Below, in pieces: positions 27,678 to 36,014 of a stretch of DNA of 64,000 nt. Both the position numbers and the translations under genes were made by a program. This DNA comes from CALNXN01 sp942490645 (GTDB lineage: Bacteria; Pseudomonadota; Alphaproteobacteria; Rhodobacterales; Rhodobacteraceae), in contig CALNXN010000010.1 in the NCBI GenBank assembly GCA_942490645.1, forward strand, positions 1 to 64,000. The letters are read 5' to 3'. The stretch's first letter is position 1. Each line of letters begins with the position of its first letter. The notes under the pieces were generated by a model. It was not told where the DNA came from. It ran no database searches and worked only from the letters and a program-made list of their open reading frames with translations.

Positions 27678-28424
27678 CTACCCATCCGGGAACTCGGCTT
27701 TCCAACGCGCGACGACCTCACTGGGATAGCCACGATGGAAATGCCGCCGCCAAGGATAGGCCTGCGCGCCGGGATCGGACGTGAGTTTGATCTTGCCGGT
27801 CGATCCCACCGATTTGGCCGGTGACCCCACTGCAATCATGTCCGCCGCAACATCCGACGCAACACAGCTTTTGGCTCCGATCAGCGCCCCTTGGCCGATT
27901 GTCACGCCGGGCAGGATCACACTCATCGTGGCAATGGCCGCATAATCCTCGATCACTGCGCCCATCATGGTCTGGCTGGGCGGGTGCGGATCGTTGGTGA
28001 GCACAACATACGGAAATATCCACACAAAATTGCCAATCACAGAGGCCTGTCCAACATGGACGTTGCTATGCAGACGGACATAATCGCCGATGGTGCAATG
28101 ACCCTGCACATCACTCAGCGTGCCCAGTTGCAGGTTTTCACCGCCCACCGTGGCCTCGCGCACGGTGACCCTGTGCCCAGTCACGAGCCTGCTTGCAAAG
28201 GACGAGCCTTCGTAGAACACGCTGTGCGAACGGATCAGGCTGTTGGCGCCGATGCGCAAAGGCGATCCGTCCGACAGCGCGCTTGGCACGCCGATTTCGC
28301 AATGGCTCCCGATCTTGGTATCGCGGCCGATCTCAACATTTCCCGAAACGATGGTGAAAGCGCCGATTTCAACGCCTTCGCCGATGCGGGCTGCGGTGTC
28401 GATCTGTGCGGTGGGATGAATCAT
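27678..28424 (-). CDS. Hexapeptide-repeat acyltransferase
   Basis: A 248-residue left-handed beta-helix protein. Isoleucine-patch hexapeptides run from the N-terminus (IHPTAQIDTAARIGEGVEIG) to about residue 190 (VILPGVTIGQGALIGAKSCV), as in LpxA- and WecD/FdtC-like acyltransferases. The segment IFPYVVLTNDPHPPSQTMMG resembles the acetyl-CoA loop of sugar N-acetyltransferases. The remaining residues form a polar C-terminal extension (AYPWRRHFHRGYPSEVV). It is opposite in strand to its neighbours. It probably acetylates the amino sugar made by the flanking aminotransferase, though an LpxA-like lipid role cannot be excluded. Confidence 0.82.
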   Translation of the reverse strand: MIHPTAQIDTAARIGEGVEIGAFTIVSGNVEIGRDTKIGSHCEIGVPSALSDGSPLRIGANSLIRSHSVFYEGSSFASRLVTGHRVTVREATVGGENLQLGTLSDVQGHCTIGDYVRLHSNVHVGQASVIGNFVWIFPYVVLTNDPHPPSQTMMGAVIEDYAAIATMSVILPGVTIGQGALIGAKSCVASDVAADMIAVGSPAKSVGSTGKIKLTSDPGAQAYPWRRHFHRGYPSEVVARWKAEFPDG

Positions 28425-28637
28425 GGTCGAGGCCTTGCATTGACTGATTTGCCCGGATCATAGGGCCGCGATCCGGTGGTGCGAAGGATTTATCGTGGCC
28501 GCGGTCTTGGTGATCCCCAAACGGCCGCAATGGCAGGGTGATTTCGGGCCGTTTTTGCCGCCATAACGCGGTGGATTGTCTGACCGGGGTTGGCTTTACC
28601 CGCGATCACCCATAGTTTTTGGCAAAAAGGGCTTCAG

Positions 28638-29042
28638 ATGGCATTGAGTGACTGCGTAAGGGTGGACCTGCCCAAGATTACCGACCGTCGGGGCAACCTG
28701 ACCTTCGTTGAGGGCGGCAATCACATTCCGTTCGATATCAAACGGGTTTACTACCTCTATGACGTACCCGGCGGCTCGGACCGCGGAGAGCATGCGCACC
28801 GCGAATTGCAGCAGTTTTTCATCTGCATGTCCGGCAGCTTCGATCTGACGCTGAAGGACGGCACGACAGAAAAGAAATTCCACCTCAACCGGTCGTATTA
28901 TGGCGTCTATGTTTGTCCGATGACATGGCGCTATCTGGATAACTTTTCGTCCGGGGCGGTGTGCATGGTGATGGCGTCGGAAATCTACAAGGAATCCGAT
29001 TATATTCGCGATTGGAACGATTTCGTTGCCGAGGCGACTTGA
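28638..29042 (+). CDS. dTDP-sugar 3,4-ketoisomerase-like cupin (FdtA/QdtA type)
   Basis: A 134-residue cupin of the WxcM/FdtA family. It has FDIKRVYYLYDVPGG, the catalytic histidine segment GEHAHRELQQFF, CMSGSFDLTLKDG and YGVYVCPMTWRYL. FdtA-type enzymes isomerise dTDP-4-keto-6-deoxyglucose to a 3-keto sugar. I chose the ATG at 28638, since the start MALSDCVRVDLP matches the family. The next gene is a DegT aminotransferase that would accept the 3-keto product. No rmlA or rmlB gene is in the window, so the dTDP-sugar precursor must come from elsewhere in the genome. Confidence 0.85.
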   Translation: MALSDCVRVDLPKITDRRGNLTFVEGGNHIPFDIKRVYYLYDVPGGSDRGEHAHRELQQFFICMSGSFDLTLKDGTTEKKFHLNRSYYGVYVCPMTWRYLDNFSSGAVCMVMASEIYKESDYIRDWNDFVAEAT

Positions 29043-29109
29043 GGGGCTTTGCGATTATGCCGAAGTCACCTGACCCCACGCCAATAGATGTCAGAGCAAA
29101 GGACAGACC

Positions 29110-30201
29110 GTGACCATTCCGTTTCTTGATCTGCAGGCGGGTTATGCCGAACTGAAACCTGATCTTGATGCAGCCGTCGCACGGGTGATGCAAAGCGGTT
29201 GGTACATTCTGGGTCCAGAGGTCGACGCCTTTGAGGCGGAGTTTGCCCGCTTTACGTCTGCCTCTGATTGCATTGGTGTGGCCAACGGATTGGACGCCCT
29301 GATCCTGTCGTTGCGGGCGCTGGACATCGGGCCGGGGTGCGAGGTGATCGTGCCATCAAACACCTTTATCGCGACGTGGCTGGCTGTTTCGGCTGTGGGG
29401 GCGCGGCCCGTTCCGGTGGAGCCGAACCCCGACACCTTCCTGATCGAAGCGCCGCAGATCGAAGCGGCCATTGGCCCGGATACCCGCGCGGTGATCCCGG
29501 TGCATCTTTATGGGATTCCGGTGAATATGGAGCCGATCATGGCGCTGGCCCGCGCCCATGATCTGGCTGTGATCGAAGACGCAGCACAGGCGCAAGGTGC
29601 ACGCCACAAAGGGCAGCGCATTGGCGGCCATGGTGATGCCGTGTGCTGGAGCTTCTATCCGGGCAAAAACCTTGGCGCGATGGGAGACGGCGGCGCCGTG
29701 ACCACCAACAACCGCGTGGTTGCGGACAAGATCCGACTGCTGCGCAACTACGGATCGAGCGAAAAGTACAAAAACGCGGTCAAAGGCCAAAACAGTCGGC
29801 TTGACCCGATCCAAGCCGCGGTTCTGAGGGTGAAACTGGCACATTTGGACGAATGGAACAGTCGCCGCGCGCGCGTTGCGGCACGCTACATGCAAGGAAT
29901 CACGGGTGCGACATGTCCGCAAGTTGACCCTGATGCCGAGCCCGTATGGCATCTGTTTGTCATCAGACATCCCAAGCGCGATCAGCTACAGGCGGCCTTG
30001 GAAAGCGCAGGCATTTCAACGCTTGTGCACTATCCGATCCCGCCGCATCTGCAGGGTGCATATGCCGACATGGGGCTGCCCGAGGGCGCGTTTCCGGTGG
30101 CCGAACGCATGGCACAAGACGTCCTCAGCATTCCGATCAGCCCGCATATCTCGGACGACGACGTCGACCGGGTGATCGCGGCGGTGAATGCGTTTCACTA
30201 G
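29110..30201 (+). CDS. DegT/DnrJ/EryC1 sugar aminotransferase
   Basis: A 363-residue PLP-dependent aminotransferase. The internal aldimine lysine is Lys186 in SFYPGKNLGAMGDGGAV. Other family segments are LDLQAGYAELKPDLD, VPSNTFIATWLAV, the PLP-ring region VIEDAAQAQGA and QNSRLDPIQAAVLRVKL. The start is GTG at 29110 with AAAGGA seven bases upstream. It follows the ketoisomerase on the same strand and probably transfers an amino group to C3 of the keto sugar, the FdtB/QdtB step. It ends just before the convergent GMC gene. Confidence 0.9.
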   Translation: MTIPFLDLQAGYAELKPDLDAAVARVMQSGWYILGPEVDAFEAEFARFTSASDCIGVANGLDALILSLRALDIGPGCEVIVPSNTFIATWLAVSAVGARPVPVEPNPDTFLIEAPQIEAAIGPDTRAVIPVHLYGIPVNMEPIMALARAHDLAVIEDAAQAQGARHKGQRIGGHGDAVCWSFYPGKNLGAMGDGGAVTTNNRVVADKIRLLRNYGSSEKYKNAVKGQNSRLDPIQAAVLRVKLAHLDEWNSRRARVAARYMQGITGATCPQVDPDAEPVWHLFVIRHPKRDQLQAALESAGISTLVHYPIPPHLQGAYADMGLPEGAFPVAERMAQDVLSIPISPHISDDDVDRVIAAVNAFH

Positions 30202-30209
30202 GACCCGCG

Positions 30210-31814
30210 TCACGCCCGGTTGAGCACAAGATCAGCCGCTTTCTCACCGATCATAATCGCGGGCGCATTGGTGTTGCCTGACACGATTTCCGGCATGATC
30301 GAGCAATCCGCGACGCGCAAACCGTCTATCCCATGCACCTTGAGGCGCGCATCCACGACCGCGTCTGCATCCGGTCCCATTTTGCAGGTGCCGGTCGGGT
30401 GATAGATCGACACGCTGTTGGAACGGGCCCAGTCCAGAGTGCCCGCATCGTCGTCCAAATCCAGCGAAGCATCTGGACGGAACTCAGACGAAATCTTGGA
30501 TGTCAAAGGGGCGTGGCGCGCAATGCGACGGGCGATCTTGACACCTTCGACCAGCGTTTTGCAGTCGGTATCGGTCGACAGATAGCGTGCCATTATTTTC
30601 GGGTACGCTTTGGGGTCCGGGCCGTTGAGCATGATTTCCCCCCGGCTTTCAGGTCGCAACTGGCACACGGACATCGTGAAGGCGGAAAACGGATGCACGC
30701 CCTCGCCGGGGTTGTCGGCCGACCAAGGTTGTACGTGGAATTGAATGTCGGGTGTTTCCAACCCCTCGCGGGTTTTCAAAAAGCCGGTGGCCAGACTGGC
30801 GGCCATTGTCATCGGTCCGGACCGAAAAAGCGCGTATTTCAGAGCGATCCGCGCCTGATTGACCAAACTCCGGACTTCGTCATTCAGCGTGTTTTCATTG
30901 CATTTGAACACCAGACGCGCCTGCAAGTGATCTTGCAGGTTTTTACCAACGCCGGGCAGGTGATGCACGGGCTCGATACCATTGGCTTTGAGCTGATCGG
31001 CGTCCCCGATGCCTGACAACATCAGGATCTGCGGCGAATTGATGGACCCGCCAGACAAGATGATTTCGCGCCGCGCAGTGATGGTTTGTTCCTTGCCCGC
31101 GCTGTCTGCATAGGAAACACTCATCGCCCGTTTGCCTTCGATGTTGACCTTGCTCACCTGCGCTTTGGTGAGGATTTGCAGGTTGTCGCGGTCGCGCACG
31201 GGTTTGAGATAGGCTGCCGCTGCGCTGCACCGACGACCGTTCCTTGTGGTCAGCTGGAAATAGCCAACGCCTTCTTGTTGAGCGCCATTGTAATCGGGGT
31301 TGTAAGAATAGCCCGCAGACTGCGCCGCAGCCACCCACGCATCGCAGATCGGGCGTTGAATGCGCATGTTCGATACTGCAAGCGGACCGTCATCGCCGTG
31401 AAACTCATCCGCGCCGCGCTCATTGTTTTCCGCACGCTTGAACAGAGGCAGTACATCATCCCATCCCCAGCCAGGATTGCCCATCTGACGCCAGCGATCA
31501 TAGTCTTGCGGTTGACCCCGCACATAAAGCAGACCGTTCAGAGAAGATGAGCCTCCCAGCACCTTGCCGCGCGGCCAATCGATAGAGCGCCCGTTCAGAC
31601 CCGGATCGGGTTCGGTTTTGTAGCACCAATCCACTTTGGGATTATGCATGGTTTTAAAGTAGCCAACGGGAATATGGATCCATGGATTGGTGTCCGCAGG
31701 GCCAGCTTCCAACAGCACAACGTTTACACTCGGATCGGCGCTCAACCGGTTGGCAACGACGCATCCGGCGGAGCCAGCACCAACGATCAGATAGTCTGCT
31801 TCCACAACACTCAT
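30210..31814 (-). CDS. GMC-family FAD oxidoreductase
   Basis: A 534-residue flavoprotein of the glucose-methanol-choline family. It has the FAD motif DYLIVGAGSAGCVVANRL at the N-terminus, the GMC signature GKVLGGSSSLNGLLYVRG, a second signature SGGSINSPQILMLSGIG and the C-terminal catalytic region SIYHPTGTCKMG with NTNAPAIMIGEKAADL. The closest groups are choline dehydrogenase-like and alcohol/polyethylene-glycol dehydrogenases, so the substrate is an alcohol. Start ATG 31814 fits the family; an upstream ATG would add 15 residues. It lies next to a broken TRAP permease and a broken IclR gene, likely its former transporter and regulator. Confidence 0.88.
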   Translation of the reverse strand: MSVVEADYLIVGAGSAGCVVANRLSADPSVNVVLLEAGPADTNPWIHIPVGYFKTMHNPKVDWCYKTEPDPGLNGRSIDWPRGKVLGGSSSLNGLLYVRGQPQDYDRWRQMGNPGWGWDDVLPLFKRAENNERGADEFHGDDGPLAVSNMRIQRPICDAWVAAAQSAGYSYNPDYNGAQQEGVGYFQLTTRNGRRCSAAAAYLKPVRDRDNLQILTKAQVSKVNIEGKRAMSVSYADSAGKEQTITARREIILSGGSINSPQILMLSGIGDADQLKANGIEPVHHLPGVGKNLQDHLQARLVFKCNENTLNDEVRSLVNQARIALKYALFRSGPMTMAASLATGFLKTREGLETPDIQFHVQPWSADNPGEGVHPFSAFTMSVCQLRPESRGEIMLNGPDPKAYPKIMARYLSTDTDCKTLVEGVKIARRIARHAPLTSKISSEFRPDASLDLDDDAGTLDWARSNSVSIYHPTGTCKMGPDADAVVDARLKVHGIDGLRVADCSIMPEIVSGNTNAPAIMIGEKAADLVLNRA

Positions 31815-31922
31815 CCTCTGGTCGAAAAAAGCCCAAACAGATGCAAAAGGCCAGCCCATTCCTTTTTTTGAGATTTACAGTCTCAAAAAAATAACCACGT
31901 GGGGAGAAGGCAATAGGAGTTC

Positions 31923-32774
31923 ATGAGAGGGTCGCGGTGTATTGCGGAGAGATTTTTCAAAAAATGCAGAGATGTACGGGATAAGTTCGACGAATTTGGC
32001 GCCCGTCATCATCCCCGGTGCGCTGATCGTGATCGGCATGCAGTTCGCCTGTTGGATCATCTGCTAGATCAACGGCTGGGGCTTTCTGATCCCATTGCAA
32101 CTCAATCGCATCCTGAAGACGGCCTTGGGTGCATCTATACGGGCAAGTTTCCGCCCCATAGATGCTGCAGGTGTCACTGTTGGGTTCTGTATCATCGCGG
32201 GCTTGTCGTCATAGGGCGCGAGCCGGGTGCTGAACCCGCGCGCCGACAAGATGTGGCAAGAGAACAGCTACGGCGAGATGCTGGTGGTCGCAGGGTTCAT
32301 TATGTGGCAAATCTCCGGGGTCACCATGCGCTCGGCCGAGATTGCGGGAATCCTTGCTCCGCTCATTGCAATCTCGATCGTCAAGCAGCAGATCCTGTCA
32401 TTGTTGGGTGCGCAGCAGGATATCAGGGGTTTCGTGGCGTCGATGTGCCGCTACTACGCTGTGTTGTTCACGGCGATGGCCATCGTGTTCTTTTCCGGCA
32501 TGGTGCTAGGATCGTGACCATTGTCCTTGCCCCGATTGCGACCAGCGTGGGTGTTGATCCGCTGCACTTCTCGGTGATCTTTCTGGTTGGGGCGTCTATC
32601 GGCTTCATCACGCCGCCCAAAGGGTTGAACCTTTATGTCGCCTCCGGTGTGACGGGCATGCCCTACTTCAGGGTGTTGCCCTATACCGTGCCCTACCTAG
32701 CGGCATTGATCAGCATGTGGTTTTTGGTATCCCTGACACCCGAACGAGCATTGGTGCTTTTGCCAATCAGATAG
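31923..32774 (+). pseudogene. TRAP transporter large permease (DctM-like) remnant
   Basis: The last 85 or so residues are clear DctM C-terminus: APIATSVGVDPLHFSVIFLV, then GFITPPKGLNLYVASGVTGM and VLPYTVPYLAALISM, ending at 32774. Upstream the signal is spread over other frames: STNLAPVIIPGALIVIGMQF near 31990, MLVVAGFIMWQISGV near 32280 and a hydrophobic stretch near 32450. These pieces are interrupted by stops and do not build a full 12-helix permease, which would need about 1.3 kb. The gene is therefore truncated and frameshifted. No DctP or DctQ gene is next to it. Confidence 0.75.
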
Positions 32775-32782
32775 GATGACAC

Positions 32783-33562
32783 ATGCCGGATGATGGCTCT
32801 GTTGACACCAAAGGACAGGTCCCAACCAATCTTCGGCTGCTGTTGATCATTGAGGAAGTCGCGCGGGCCGGGGTGGCCGTGTCGCCTGCCGCGCTGGCGG
32901 AGAAGTTGGGGCTGCCCAAGCCCACGATGCACCGGCTTTTGGTCACCGCCGAGGCCGAAGAGTTCTTGCAAGGCGATGTGGATGGTCGATCCTTTGGGCC
33001 AGGCAGACGGTTGCGCAGGCTTGCAGCGAACACGCTATCCTCCGAGCGTATCCGTACGGAGCGTCTGGCGATCATGAAGGCGTTGGCACAAGAGGTCGGC
33101 GAGACCTGCAATCTCGCAGCACCCGGGCGCAATGGTATGGTCTATCTCGACCGGGTCGAGACGCATTGACCGCTGCGCATCCAACTGCCTGTGGGTACGC
33201 AGGTGCCGTTCCATTGTACGGCCAGCGGCAAGATGTACCTGTCGTCCCTGCGCAGCAAAAAGCTAGACCGCTTGTTGTCAGCACTCGATCTGACGCCAAG
33301 AACCGACACGACGATAACCGCCCCCGCCGCCCTTCAATCAGAACTGGCCACGACGCGGGCACGCGGATATGCGACCGACAATCAGGAATTTATGGACGGA
33401 ATGGCGGCTATCGCGGTGGCCATCAAGGACCAGAGCAATCGTTTTCTGACCACACTGTCCATTCACGCGCCCATTCAGCGGCACAGCATCGAGAGCCTGA
33501 CGAAAAACCTGTCAGCGCTGCAAGAGGCCGCACGCAAGCTTGAGGTACTGGCGCAGGACTGA
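32783..33562 (+). pseudogene. IclR-family regulator interrupted by a nonsense codon
   Basis: One frame carries a complete IclR protein apart from a single TGA at 33167-33169. The N-terminal winged helix-turn-helix spans about residues 15-75 (NLRLLLIIEEVARAGVAVS, LGLPKPTMHRLL). The effector domain has NGMVYLDRVETH, then the stop, then PLRIQLPVGTQVPFHCTASG and the C-terminal DQSNRFLTTLSIHAP. Relatives have Trp at the stop position (VETxWPLR), so one G-to-A change explains it. The distal part could only be translated from an internal start as a DNA-free fragment. It lies nine bases after the broken TRAP permease. Confidence 0.85.
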
Positions 33563-33573
33563 AAAGCCCGGTC

Positions 33574-35025
33574 TCAGGCTGCGGCGTAACGTGCGTGCAT
33601 TTCTTTTATGCGATCCGCGGAGGCCTGAAGCGCGGGCCGTTGTGTGTGTTCCAACGCTTGGGTCACTGATTTCAGCGCTTCCTCCAACAGGGCAAAGATC
33701 GTCGCAGGCGGTGCCTTATGTTGTTCCAGAATGCAGGCCTGATGGTATAAGATCGCAGCAAGATTTGACGCCGGTTCGTCTGCCCATGGCATCAGATCAA
33801 CGGCCATGCGTGAATAGCGCGCCGCGTCCTCCAGCGCACCGACATTCATCAAGTGATACCCCGCGTTGGTCAGATCGTGCCCGACAAAGACCTGAAATGC
33901 CAGCCGCTGTGCCGGGGTGAGCGCAGCGGCCGACGTGCCGAGGTCTGGCAGGGTGGCAAAGGCGGCGCGGTAAATCGCCTGCAGCGCGGGCCGCATCTCA
34001 GCGATGGGTATTTTTGGTTCGATCCCGAACTCCGCAAAGGCGCGCATCTGAAGATCAAGTTGCCAGCCCTGCACAATGACCTTGGCCGGCAAGATCAATC
34101 GTGCCGCAGTCAGATCACGGCCAATCAGCGCCAAAAGACCCGCCGCGCGCGGGGCTGCAAAGCTGGATCTTTCATCCGGATGCACCTGCATCAGGTTGAA
34201 ATCGGCGAGCCGCGCCTGGTCGTAACTTGGTGGGGCCTGATCGGCGACGACGGTTTCGCCGGTGTCGGTGCGCAGGTCGGTCTGAAACCCGACAGACAAA
34301 GCCCGTTGCGACAGCGCCGGGCAAAAGGCCGGGACGCTCGCATTTCCGGCCGCTGCCACGATTGCCGGGGCAGGGCTCACGTCCTCTTCAATCAATTTGC
34401 AATAGCATGGGCTGATGCCGCACCGCTGGGCTGTTGGGGCAGGGTAAAGACCACGCTGCGCAACGGTTTCAGCATCCGCGACCGGATCACCCAAAAGAGG
34501 CCCCATAATCAGCTTTTCGCGTATGGCGGCGCTGATTTTGTCGTAGAACTCAGGGTAGACGATTTTCTTTGGCGCCGTGCCCAGCGACAGGCATATGACA
34601 TCCACATCGGCAAGGCGCGGGTCGCAAAGGGCCTTCTGAATGCGGCGCGGCGACGGGCGCACAGTGCCATTGCTCACGATGGTCACGTCGAAATGCAGGA
34701 TGTCCGCTTCGGGTGCGACCGAGAGCACAAACAGATCAACCACAGTGCCGTGACTGTCGGGCGGATTGCGCGGCGGCTCTGCGAGCGTCACGCGGTTCTT
34801 TAGACGCCCCCGCGCGAGATCGGGCGCGCTGTCGAGCACCGCAACCGTCCGGCCCTTGCCACGCAGCCCCGCGTCATGCGCCATGCGAACGGCGGGCCAG
34901 ATGCCTTGCGCCTGCGGAATGCGAAACGTTGCTGTGTCATCGCAATACAAGTCCAGCAGCCGGTCTGCAGTCTGATCATCGCCGCAGAATTCCACCTGCC
35001 GTTCATCAGCCGCAGGGGGTGTCAC
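33574..35025 (-). CDS. Cytoplasmic subtilisin-like (S8) protease with helical C-terminus
   Basis: A 483-residue protein with a subtilase core at about residues 45-305. The triad is readable: Asp65 (VAVLD), His92 (DSHGT) and Ser288 (SSFAAPRAAG), with oxyanion Asn228 (AAAGNAS). There is no signal peptide or prodomain, so it should act in the cytoplasm, unlike most subtilases. Residues 310-483 are helical and TPR-like (NAGYHLMNVGALEDAARYSR, FALLEEALKSVTQALE). The start is GTG at 35025, overlapping the stop of the upstream small gene (GTGA). Tight coupling suggests that the small protein is its substrate or partner. Function is unknown; a defence protease is one hypothesis. Confidence 0.75.
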   Translation of the reverse strand: MTPPAADERQVEFCGDDQTADRLLDLYCDDTATFRIPQAQGIWPAVRMAHDAGLRGKGRTVAVLDSAPDLARGRLKNRVTLAEPPRNPPDSHGTVVDLFVLSVAPEADILHFDVTIVSNGTVRPSPRRIQKALCDPRLADVDVICLSLGTAPKKIVYPEFYDKISAAIREKLIMGPLLGDPVADAETVAQRGLYPAPTAQRCGISPCYCKLIEEDVSPAPAIVAAAGNASVPAFCPALSQRALSVGFQTDLRTDTGETVVADQAPPSYDQARLADFNLMQVHPDERSSFAAPRAAGLLALIGRDLTAARLILPAKVIVQGWQLDLQMRAFAEFGIEPKIPIAEMRPALQAIYRAAFATLPDLGTSAAALTPAQRLAFQVFVGHDLTNAGYHLMNVGALEDAARYSRMAVDLMPWADEPASNLAAILYHQACILEQHKAPPATIFALLEEALKSVTQALEHTQRPALQASADRIKEMHARYAAA

Positions 35026-35747
35026 GGCAGCATCTCAGGATGCAGCACGCTCACGTCATCATCTGCGTCACCATCGTGCCCTTGCAACCCGATGCCGCCA
35101 AAGTAGTTGCGCCCAATGATGCGCATTGTCACGGGGGTTTCGCCGCGCAGACGAAATACATCCGTGTCCGCTCCCTCGCCGGATATCGACACCGACGCGC
35201 TGCCCAGCTTTAGGTTCGTGAGCGCCTCTGCGTCGCCTTGGGCATCCACGGACCAGCCATCGCTTTCAGACAGGATCGCCACCCCCGATTTCACGGTGGT
35301 GACAGAGGCGATCATCACCCGTTTTTCGTGCGACATGGCCAATGTGCCAAACGCCTGTCCCGCCTTGCGCATGTCTTTCAATTGGTGCGTCACGCCGGGT
35401 TCATAATCGATCGCGACCGAAACACCGCGCGCCGCGCTGATGGTGCCGCTGGCCTTGAGCGGAAGCGAGGGGTTCGTCTCCACTGTTCCACTGGCTTTGA
35501 AACTCACCCCGTTCATCTTTTGATAAACCAGCGGCGAGGGCACCGTCTCCGCCTCAAGCGCGCCTGCGTCGAGGTACTCCTTCAGGTTGCCTTCGCGCAC
35601 AAAGACATAGCGCCACCACCCACCGCCACGCTGGCGGGCAAAGGTGCCGAAATCTCCGGGTGCCACCTGAATGCCGGGCGGCCAGACCGGATAGCCGTTG
35701 CTGTCGATTTTGCGCATGGTGTCGTAATATTCACTAAAGGCGCTCAA
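35022..35747 (-). CDS. Beta-rich small protein, possible gasdermin-like effector
   Basis: A 241-residue protein that starts at a TTG at 35747 with AAGGA eight bases upstream. It has no signal peptide, no long hydrophobic helix and no cysteine. Residues 15-65 read NGYPVWPPGIQVAPGDFG, then WWRYVFVREGNLKEYLDAG. The middle is rich in alternating strands (FKASGTVETNPSLPLKASGT; MIASVTTVKSGVAILSES). A Gly/Asp-rich acidic tail occupies about 216-241 (LQGHDGDADDDVSVL). Length, strand pattern, short tail and the adjoining coupled protease resemble bacterial gasdermins, pore formers freed by cleavage of a short C-terminal peptide. I see no decisive motif, and the N-terminal cysteine lipidated in known examples is absent. 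Confidence 0.5.
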   Translation of the reverse strand: MSAFSEYYDTMRKIDSNGYPVWPPGIQVAPGDFGTFARQRGGGWWRYVFVREGNLKEYLDAGALEAETVPSPLVYQKMNGVSFKASGTVETNPSLPLKASGTISAARGVSVAIDYEPGVTHQLKDMRKAGQAFGTLAMSHEKRVMIASVTTVKSGVAILSESDGWSVDAQGDAEALTNLKLGSASVSISGEGADTDVFRLRGETPVTMRIIGRNYFGGIGLQGHDGDADDDVSVLHPEMLP

Positions 35748-36014
35748 AATGCGTTCCTTTCCAAATTCTCAACCAATGCGATAAAAAATGCGCAACAAAA
35801 CGCGGTTCGTCCAGTCATTTTTGGAAGGTGGGCAGCTTGCCTTGCGCGTAAACCCGGTTTGGCGCCGACACGCAACGCATCTGTTACAAAGCACTGGTAT
35901 CGCAACAATCAGATAGGGTGGGGCTGGTGCGGTCAGGGCAAATCTCTTCTTGTGGTTGATATTTTCGTCAAACCGACACTATCGTGAGGTATAAAATTTA
36001 TCTGGGAGGATACC

